Source: JBJHBP01 sp050485645
GTDB lineage: Bacteria; Pseudomonadota; Gammaproteobacteria; Steroidobacterales; Rariloculaceae
Assembly: GCA_050485645.1 (NCBI GenBank)
Contig: JBJHBT010000008.1
Coordinates: 62,001-126,000, forward strand
Direction of reading: 5' to 3'
DNA length: 64,000 bases
Below the pieces are notes generated by a model. That model saw only the letters and a program-made list of their open reading frames with translations. It made no database searches and was not told the DNA's origin. Positions 58,536 to 64,000 of this stretch are shown one piece after another. The position numbers and the translations under genes are program-made. Position 1 is the stretch's first letter; every line of letters begins with the position of its first letter.

Positions 58536-58913
58536 ATGGATTACAGTGCGGAGGTGCAGCGGCGCTTCGCCACGGCACGCGCGGCTGCCGGCGACGCTGG
58601 CGAGTTGGCCGACGCGGTTCGGGGAGAAGCCGGTGACAGGGCACTGAACGTCTGGGCACGGTTTCTGGTCCAATCCAGCGCGGGTCGTATCGACGCCGTC
58701 CGCTTCCAGGTTTACGGCTGTCCACATACGGTGGCGGCTGCGGACTGGCTGGCGGAAAGACTGCGGGAACGCCCGGTGGCGGAGCTCGCGCGATGGGATG
58801 TTCACGCGCTGGCCGCCGAGCTTGAGATCCCGCTTGAGAAATTTGGCAGGCTGCTGGTTCTTCAGGATGCACTGGCGGTGTGCCATGCAGCATGTGTCGG
58901 CAGGGAAGGTTGA
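58536..58913 (+). CDS. IscU/NifU-like scaffold protein, divergent
   Basis: A 125-residue protein with the N-terminal NifU/IscU start MDYSAEVQRRFATA and QVYGCPHTVAAADWLAERL. Three cysteines are present: Cys62 (YGCPH), Cys116 and Cys120 (AVCHAACVG). The first canonical IscU cysteine, normally in an ACGD segment near residue 37, is missing; the matching part reads GEAGDRALN. It may be a scaffold with a changed site, or a regulator. Position between a cysteine desulfurase and an IscA-like gene supports a role in Fe-S assembly. Confidence 0.75.
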   Translation: MDYSAEVQRRFATARAAAGDAGELADAVRGEAGDRALNVWARFLVQSSAGRIDAVRFQVYGCPHTVAAADWLAERLRERPVAELARWDVHALAAELEIPLEKFGRLLVLQDALAVCHAACVGREG

Positions 58914-58916
58914 TTG

Positions 58917-59240
58917 ATGGCAGTGTCATTGACTGCGAGCGCGGCCGAGCGGGTCCGATCCTATATCGGCACGCGCGGGCATGGTATCGGATTGCGGGTT
59001 GGCGTAAAGCGCACCGGGTGCTCCGGCTGGGCGTACACGATCGATTACGCCGATGAAGTGGCACCGGACGACATCGTGTTCGACGAGTTCGGAGTGAAAG
59101 TGGTCGTCGACAGCAGGAGCCTTGACCTGATCGATGGCACGGAAGTGGATTTCGTCAAGGAAGGTCTCAATGAGGCGTTCCGTTTCCGGAATCCGAACGT
59201 CAAGGGAGAGTGCGGTTGCGGGGAAAGTTTCAGCGTCTAG
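58917..59240 (+). CDS. IscA-family Fe-S assembly protein
   Basis: A 107-residue A-type carrier. The three family cysteines are present: KRTGCSGWAYTI near residue 36, and GECGCGESFSV at the C-terminus. It delivers Fe-S clusters or iron to target apoproteins. ATG 58917 starts directly after an in-frame TTG at 58914. The protein closely resembles IscA in length. Confidence 0.92.
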   Translation: MAVSLTASAAERVRSYIGTRGHGIGLRVGVKRTGCSGWAYTIDYADEVAPDDIVFDEFGVKVVVDSRSLDLIDGTEVDFVKEGLNEAFRFRNPNVKGECGCGESFSV

Positions 59241-59283
59241 CTTCCCGCGGCCGTTTTTATTGTGTTCTGTTTTCAGGTGAGAA

Positions 59284-59715
59284 ATGGCAGTCGAGCGTAC
59301 CCTATCCATCATCAAACCCGACGGTGTCGCCAAGAATCTGATCGGCGAAGTCTACCGGCGTTTCGAACAGGGCGGCCTGAGCGTTATCGCCGCCCGCATG
59401 GTGCATCTGCGCAAGGATCAGGCGGAGCAGTTCTATGGCGTTCATCGCGAGCGTCCGTTTTTCGCGGACCTCGTCAGCTACATGACGTCCGGACCGGTCA
59501 TGGTGCAGGTGCTCGAAGGTGAAGATGCGGTGCGCAGGCATCGCGACATCATGGGTGCGACCAATCCCCGTGATGCGGCTCCGGGTACGATCCGCGCCGA
59601 TTTCGCCGCGTCCATCGAAGAGAATGTCGTTCATGGGTCGGATGCAGCCGAAACCGCTGCCGCCGAAGTGAGATTCTTCTTCGCGGAGACCGATATTTGT
59701 CCGCGAACCCGCTAA
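59284..59715 (+). CDS. ndk: Nucleoside diphosphate kinase
   Basis: A 143-residue enzyme that equalises nucleoside triphosphate pools. Conserved MAVERTLSIIKPDGVAKNLIG at the start (quoted in part), GPVMVQVLEGEDAV, and the phosphorylated histidine in EENVVHGSDAAETA. Length agrees with E. coli Ndk. It lies between iscA-like and rlmN, with the short spacing typical of the gammaproteobacterial operon. Confidence 0.97.
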   Translation: MAVERTLSIIKPDGVAKNLIGEVYRRFEQGGLSVIAARMVHLRKDQAEQFYGVHRERPFFADLVSYMTSGPVMVQVLEGEDAVRRHRDIMGATNPRDAAPGTIRADFAASIEENVVHGSDAAETAAAEVRFFFAETDICPRTR

Positions 59716-59729
59716 CGCTGGTTGAGGAC

Positions 59730-60809
59730 ATGCCCGGCAGAACCAATCTGCTGGGCATGTCCGCCGATGCGCTGGTCAGCTACTTCGAGCAGCTGGGCCA
59801 GAAGCCGTTTCGTGCGCGTCAGCTGATGCGCTGGGCGTACAAGCGCGGCGTGCTGGAATTCGATGCCATGACGGATCTGAGTGCGGCGTTGCGCCAGCAG
59901 CTCGCCGCGCAAGCTGAACTCAGACCGCCGGAAGTCGCCGGCGTGGACCGCTCCACCGATGGCACCGTCAAGTGGCTGGTGAAGGTGCAGGGCGGTCAGT
60001 TCGTCGAAACCGTATTCATTCCCGAGCCCGGCCGCGGCACGCTGTGTATTTCGTCGCAGGCGGGCTGCGTGCTCGACTGCGCGTTCTGTGCCACCGCCCG
60101 GCAGGGTTTCAATCGCAACCTCACGGCAGCCGAGATTCTCGGCCAGGTCTGGCTGGCCTCGCGTGAATTGCCGGAAGGCGCGATCACGAACGTCGTGTTC
60201 ATGGGCATGGGCGAGCCGCTCGCAAACTACCGCAATGTGGTGCCGGTCGTCAGGCTGCTGACCGATGACCTGGCCTTCGCGTTGTCCCGCCGTCGCGTGA
60301 CGATCAGCACGGCCGGCCTCGTGCCGCAGATTCACAAACTCGCCGGTGAGTGCAACACCGCGCTGGCGGTATCCCTGCATGCCCCGAACGATGAGCTGCG
60401 CGACCGACTCGTGCCCATCAACCGGCGCTACCCGATCGCCGAGTTGCTCGACGCGTGCTGGAAGTACGCCGAAGGCATCGCCAGCCGGCAGATTACCTTC
60501 GAGTACGTGATGCTCGATGGTGTCAACGATCATGCGACGCATGCCCGCCACCTGGTCCGACTGCTGTCCGGCCGGCCGGCAAAGGTCAACCTGATTCCGT
60601 TCAACCACTTTCCGGGTTCGGATTTCCGCTGTTCGTCACAGCAGGCCATCGACGGTTTTGCCCGGATACTGTGGGCGTCGGGAATCGTGGCGACGGTCCG
60701 CCGTCCGCGTGGCGACGACATCGCGGCCGCCTGCGGGCAGCTGGCCGGCCGCGTACAGGACAGACTTCGCGTGCGTCTTGGTGAAAAGCTCCTCGGAGGA
60801 ATACGCTGA
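59730..60809 (+). CDS. rlmN: 23S rRNA A2503/tRNA A37 methyltransferase RlmN
   Basis: A 359-residue radical SAM enzyme. The cluster motif is CVLDCAFCAT (CX3CX2C) near residue 115, after ISSQAGC. Other signatures: ITNVVFMGMGEPLANY, ALAVSLHAPNDELRDRLVPI and LIPFNHFPGSDFRCSS with the methyl-carrying Cys. ATG 59730 gives the usual MPGRTNLLGMSADAL start; a TTG at 59697 is in frame. Its stop shares bases with the start of pilF (TGATG). Confidence 0.96.
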   Translation: MPGRTNLLGMSADALVSYFEQLGQKPFRARQLMRWAYKRGVLEFDAMTDLSAALRQQLAAQAELRPPEVAGVDRSTDGTVKWLVKVQGGQFVETVFIPEPGRGTLCISSQAGCVLDCAFCATARQGFNRNLTAAEILGQVWLASRELPEGAITNVVFMGMGEPLANYRNVVPVVRLLTDDLAFALSRRRVTISTAGLVPQIHKLAGECNTALAVSLHAPNDELRDRLVPINRRYPIAELLDACWKYAEGIASRQITFEYVMLDGVNDHATHARHLVRLLSGRPAKVNLIPFNHFPGSDFRCSSQQAIDGFARILWASGIVATVRRPRGDDIAAACGQLAGRVQDRLRVRLGEKLLGGIR

Positions 60810-61576
60810 TGTCGAAGCTTGCTCCGGTACTTGTGCTCACAGCCGTTGCGCTGCTGTTGCAGGGATGCGTGACTTCGGGGGGAGGCAGACAGGCTTCGGC
60901 GGAGGATGCCGCCGAGGCCAATCTCAATCTTGGCGTGGCGTACCTGCGCCAGGGCCGACCGGATCTTGCGCTCGACCGCCTGGAGCGGGCGGTCGATCAG
61001 AACCCGCGACTGGCCGCGGCGCACAGCAGCATCGCGATCGCCTACGATCAGCTTGGCGACGATTCCGCCGCCGAACGGCACTACCGCCGTGCCGTGCAGC
61101 TGGAGCCGAACAACCCTGCGTCGGCCAACAGCTACGGCGTGTTTCTGTGTCGCCAGGACCGCTGGCACGAAGCCGAGCCACACTTCCGCAGTGCCGCCGA
61201 CAATCCACGCTATGCGACGCCGGCAGCGGCGTTGACCAACGCCGGGGTCTGCGCCACTGGTGCTGGAGATCGCGCCAAGGCGGAGCAGTACTACCGCGAA
61301 GCCCTGGGGCGTGATCCTGCGTTCGCCGATGCGCTTCAGGGAATGCTGGAAATCTCATACGAGAGCGGCAATGCACTGGGCGCACGGGCGTTCCTTCAGC
61401 GCTATCTGGATGCCGCGCCTCCCAATCCTTCCGTTCTCTACCTGTGCTTCCACGTTGAAAATGACCTGGGCAACGCGGATGCCGCGAACCGATGCGCACG
61501 GCAGCTTCGGGATAATTTTCCTGAATCGGCCGAATTCGCGCAGCTGAACCGGCTGGACGGTGATGCGCGACGGTGA
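60809..61576 (+). CDS. pilF: Type IV pilus biogenesis lipoprotein PilF/PilW (TPR)
   Basis: A 255-residue lipoprotein: signal and lipobox LLLQGCVTSG (Cys near residue 20), then TPR repeats (AEANLNLGVAYLRQGRPDLA, PRLAAAHSSIAIAYDQLGDD, NPASANSYGVFLCRQDRWHE). PilF/PilW pilots the secretin PilQ to the outer membrane for type IV pili. Length (about 250) and gene position between rlmN and rodZ match. No other pilus gene is present in the window. Confidence 0.9.
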   Translation: MSKLAPVLVLTAVALLLQGCVTSGGGRQASAEDAAEANLNLGVAYLRQGRPDLALDRLERAVDQNPRLAAAHSSIAIAYDQLGDDSAAERHYRRAVQLEPNNPASANSYGVFLCRQDRWHEAEPHFRSAADNPRYATPAAALTNAGVCATGAGDRAKAEQYYREALGRDPAFADALQGMLEISYESGNALGARAFLQRYLDAAPPNPSVLYLCFHVENDLGNADAANRCARQLRDNFPESAEFAQLNRLDGDARR

Positions 61577-62627
61577 TTCACAGGACGTGAAGCCTGCCGA
61601 CAGCGCGCTGCGAGACATCCCGGCGCCGCGATTGGGCGAAACGCTGGCTGCCGCTCGCACGAACAGTGGACTGTCAGTGGAACAGCTGGCCGCTGAGCTG
61701 CGCGTCGAAGCCAGAGTTCTGGCGGCACTGGAAGGCGGGCGTTTCGACGAGCTCGGCCCTGCGGTGTTCGTCAAAGGCTATATCAAGCAGTACGCGCAGC
61801 GACTGAATCTGAGCTACGCCGAATTGCTCAGGTGTTATCAGCAGGATGCCGGCGTGGAAGAGATGCCGATCGTGCATCGCAGCGGCACACGCTGGCAGGA
61901 AACCCGACGCGGGACGCGCTGGGCGCTGTTGCTGTTGCTGATCGTTCCTGTTGTCGCCGGTGGCTGGTGGCTGTGGTCCAGCGGTGTGCTGCATGGCGTG
62001 ATCGATCGTGTGACGCAAAGCGGTGACGGCGGCGACCAGCCGCAGACGGCAATCGCGCCGTTGCCGGCGTCGACGTCACGCGTTGACCCGACAGCGTCGC
62101 CGCGGCCCGCGCCTTCAGCGGGTGCGGCACAGCGACCGCAGAGCGAGACATCGACGCAGTTCAGTGCGGCTTCCGTCTCGCCGGCAATGTCCCCGCAAGG
62201 CGCCGACAGTGTGAGGCGGGTGGACGAAGGCGCCGTTGCGACCGCGACGCAGGATCCGCGGCAGGATGTTGCCCCGGATCCACCGCAGGGGATCGCCTCG
62301 ATGTCGCAGGGCGGAAGATCGGAGGGCTCGCCGCCTGCGTCGTCTGACGCGGATGCGGCAGGGACGGTCGGATTTGAGTTGTCAGTGAACGGAGATTGCT
62401 GGGTGGAGATCATGGATGCAGACGGTGAGCGGGTTCATTTCGGTCTCGCCCGGGCGGGCGACACGCTGATGCTGGCCGGCCGCCCACCGCTGTCCTTCGT
62501 GCTCGGCAATGCCTCCGCGACACGCCTGACCGTCAATGGCCAGCCGTATGCGGTTCCAGCGGACGCGGTGGTGGGCAATATCGCGCGGTTTACGGTTGAC
62601 CCCGGCGATGGTCCTGCAAGCCGATGA
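61563..62627 (+). CDS. rodZ: RodZ-like cytoskeletal protein
   Basis: A 354-residue bitopic protein. The cytoplasmic HTH domain (LGETLAAARTNSGLSVEQLA, ARVLAALEGGRFDELGPAVF) is followed by one membrane segment near residue 122 (LLLLLIVPVVAGGWWLWSSG), a long Pro/Ser/Ala-rich linker and the C-terminal DUF4115 domain (VNGDCWVEIMDADGERV, LSFVLGNASATRLTVNGQPY). RodZ links MreB to the wall-synthesis machinery. It starts inside the end of pilF. The E. coli gene order rodZ-ispG-hisS is changed here: ispG is missing. Confidence 0.93.
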   Translation: MRDGDSQDVKPADSALRDIPAPRLGETLAAARTNSGLSVEQLAAELRVEARVLAALEGGRFDELGPAVFVKGYIKQYAQRLNLSYAELLRCYQQDAGVEEMPIVHRSGTRWQETRRGTRWALLLLLIVPVVAGGWWLWSSGVLHGVIDRVTQSGDGGDQPQTAIAPLPASTSRVDPTASPRPAPSAGAAQRPQSETSTQFSAASVSPAMSPQGADSVRRVDEGAVATATQDPRQDVAPDPPQGIASMSQGGRSEGSPPASSDADAAGTVGFELSVNGDCWVEIMDADGERVHFGLARAGDTLMLAGRPPLSFVLGNASATRLTVNGQPYAVPADAVVGNIARFTVDPGDGPASR

Positions 62628-63904
62628 GTGGCCTTGTTACACCAGTACGCGGGATGAACGACATCCTGCCGGACGAGGCACCGCTGTGGGAACGGCTGGA
62701 GTCTTCGGCACGGCACCTGTTCACCGCCTACGGATACCGGCAGATCCGTATCCCGGTCATGGAGCGAACCGAGCTGTTCAAGCGCTCCATCGGCGAGCTT
62801 ACCGATATCGTCGACAAGGAAATGTACACCTTCGAAGACCGTGGAGGTGACAGCGTCACGCTGCGGCCTGAAGCCACCGCGGGCGTTGTACGCGCGGCAC
62901 TGACGAATGGTCTGATTCACAATCAGCAGCAGAAGCTGTGGTGCGGCGGTCCGATGTTCCGCCGTGAGAAGCCGCAGAAGGGACGATACCGCCAGTTTCA
63001 CCAGCTCAGCGTCGAAGCGCTGGGATACGCGGACCCGGAAGTCGACGCCGAACTGATCCTGCTGTCGGCCCGGCTCTGGCGCGATCTTGAGATCGGCAGC
63101 GTGACCCTGGAGCTGAATTCACTGGGGACGCCCGAGTCGCGTGCGGTGTATCGTGATGCGCTGCGCGCCTACTTCTCGGCGCATCGTGATGCGCTGGATG
63201 AGGACAGTCTGCGTCGACTGGAACGCAATCCATTGCGCATTCTCGACAGCAAGAACCCGGCACTGGGCGCCATCATCGCGCAGGCCCCCGTGCTCACCGA
63301 CTATCTGGACGACACCTCGCGCGAACATTTCGATCGTGTGCAGGGATATCTCAACGACGCGGGCGTGGCGTTCGTGCTCAATCCGCGGCTGGTGCGCGGT
63401 CTGGACTACTACACGCGTACCGTGTTCGAGTGGGTAACCGACAGGCTCGGTGCGCAGAGCGCGGTGTGCTCGGGAGGTCGCTATGATGGCCTGGTGGCCG
63501 AGCTGGGCGGGCGCGATACGCCCGCCGTGGGCTGGGCTCTGGGTGTGGAGCGCATCGTGGAGCTGATGCGCACCGAGGGTCGTGTCGGCGCCGAACCGGT
63601 GACGGATGTGGTGGTTGTGGCGGCCGGCGACGACGCACGCCGCCATGCCTTCGGTCTCTCCGAGAAGCTGCGGGACCGCGTGCCCGGTGTGGTGATCTCG
63701 ACGGGCATGCCGTCGGCGAGTTTCAAGGCACAGATGCGCCGTGCCGACAAGAGCGGCGCGCTATATGCGCTGATCGTCGGCGAAGATGAAGTCAGGGAAG
63801 GCCGTTACGGGCTGAAACCGCTGCGAGAGGACTCGCCGCAGCAGGCGCTGACACTGGATGAACTGGCGGCACGGTTGCTGATTGCCGGGAACCGGGCACA
63901 ATAG
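62624..63904 (+). CDS. hisS: Histidine-tRNA ligase
   Basis: A 426-residue class II synthetase (E. coli 424). Motif 1 region is VRGMNDILPDEAPLWERLE, motif 2 includes YRQFHQLSVEALGYADPEVD, the histidine-binding RGLDYYTRTVFEWV, and motif 3 CSGGRYDGLVAELGG with GVERIVELM. The C-terminal anticodon domain is complete. Its ATG overlaps the stop of rodZ (ATGA). Confidence 0.98.
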   Translation: MSGLVTPVRGMNDILPDEAPLWERLESSARHLFTAYGYRQIRIPVMERTELFKRSIGELTDIVDKEMYTFEDRGGDSVTLRPEATAGVVRAALTNGLIHNQQQKLWCGGPMFRREKPQKGRYRQFHQLSVEALGYADPEVDAELILLSARLWRDLEIGSVTLELNSLGTPESRAVYRDALRAYFSAHRDALDEDSLRRLERNPLRILDSKNPALGAIIAQAPVLTDYLDDTSREHFDRVQGYLNDAGVAFVLNPRLVRGLDYYTRTVFEWVTDRLGAQSAVCSGGRYDGLVAELGGRDTPAVGWALGVERIVELMRTEGRVGAEPVTDVVVVAAGDDARRHAFGLSEKLRDRVPGVVISTGMPSASFKAQMRRADKSGALYALIVGEDEVREGRYGLKPLREDSPQQALTLDELAARLLIAGNRAQ

Positions 63905-63950
63905 AACGTTTTGACCGGGGCGCCCGGGACGCACAGCCTCGGAGGGCTGC

Positions 63951-64000
63951 ATGGACGATCTGTCTGAAAAAGAACAAATCGAGCAAATCCGCCAATGGTG
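63951..64000 (+). CDS. YfgM-like protein, N-terminal fragment
   Basis: A start ATG with GGAGGG upstream opens a frame that runs to the window's right edge. The visible 16 residues (DLSEKEQIEQIRQW) resemble the N-terminus of YfgM/UPF0070, a Sec translocon-associated protein with TPRs that follows hisS in E. coli. The assignment rests on position and this short segment. Confidence 0.6.
   Translation, partial: MDDLSEKEQIEQIRQW

Noticed and set aside
1..64000. CRISPR arrays, transposases, integrons or prophage genes.
   Set aside because: No regularly spaced repeats, terminal inverted repeats around transposase-like frames, or phage structural motifs were seen. The only tyrosine recombinase is the housekeeping XerD.

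Overview
The window is chromosomal DNA of a GC-rich gammaproteobacterium. The evidence is the housekeeping order: queA-tgt-yajC-secD-secF, suhB diverging from trmJ, a cysteine desulfurase/scaffold/IscA block, ndk-rlmN-pilF-rodZ-hisS-yfgM-like, xerD next to a DsbC-family gene, and lepA. Four TonB-dependent receptor genes, one of them cut by the left edge, suggest a free-living heterotroph specialised in scavenging large or scarce nutrients. The genus cannot be fixed from the sequence alone. No phage, transposase, CRISPR array or rRNA operon was seen. Only one tRNA, tRNA-Leu(CAA), is present.

Left part (1-6.2 kb): after the tail of a TonB receptor comes a TPP riboswitch with an evident Shine-Dalgarno-sequestering hairpin. 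It heads a complete thiamin salvage operon: outer-membrane receptor, small thiamin-binding-type protein, PnuC-type inner-membrane transporter and aminoglycoside/choline-kinase-fold kinase. A 3-hydroxyisobutyrate-dehydrogenase-type reductase and the thioesterase tesB follow closely.

6.2-15.7 kb: a second, 1119-residue TonB receptor, a class V (AGXT/serine-glyoxylate type) aminotransferase, a GntR/FCD regulator and a large FAD/Fe-S D-2-hydroxyacid dehydrogenase. The same perfect palindrome TTGTATACAA overlaps the receptor promoter and lies upstream of the regulator, which suggests a local regulon for uptake, oxidation and transamination of a hydroxy or amino acid type substrate.

15.7-21.4 kb: a YihY-type membrane protein, a PAS-GAF-PAS-GGDEF-EAL cyclic-di-GMP enzyme with both catalytic motifs intact, and lepA.

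21.4-34.5 kb (accessory, metabolic): a membrane protein and Gfo/Idh oxidoreductase diverging from a stand-alone MetE-type zinc methyltransferase, a third complete TonB receptor, an XRE/MmyB-type regulator, an NTF2-like protein overlapping a TauD-family dioxygenase, a secreted DUF2272 protein, an FAD oxidoreductase and a PafA-type alkaline phosphatase. A 23-bp motif is shared by the regulator leader and the region upstream of the phosphatase.

34.5-45.4 kb, all on the minus strand: VKOR-thioredoxin fusion, DUF4159 protein, zinc-ribbon methyltransferase, gamma-carbonic anhydrase, gpmA, a 1600-residue NAD-glutamate dehydrogenase, zapE and a lysophospholipid acyltransferase. 45.6-50.2 kb: xerD, a DsbC-family protein, a small broken reading frame, tRNA-Leu, and an ECF sigma/anti-sigma/PDZ operon. 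50.3-64 kb: the tRNA-queuosine, Sec translocon, Fe-S assembly and translation genes listed above, mostly packed with overlapping starts and stops.
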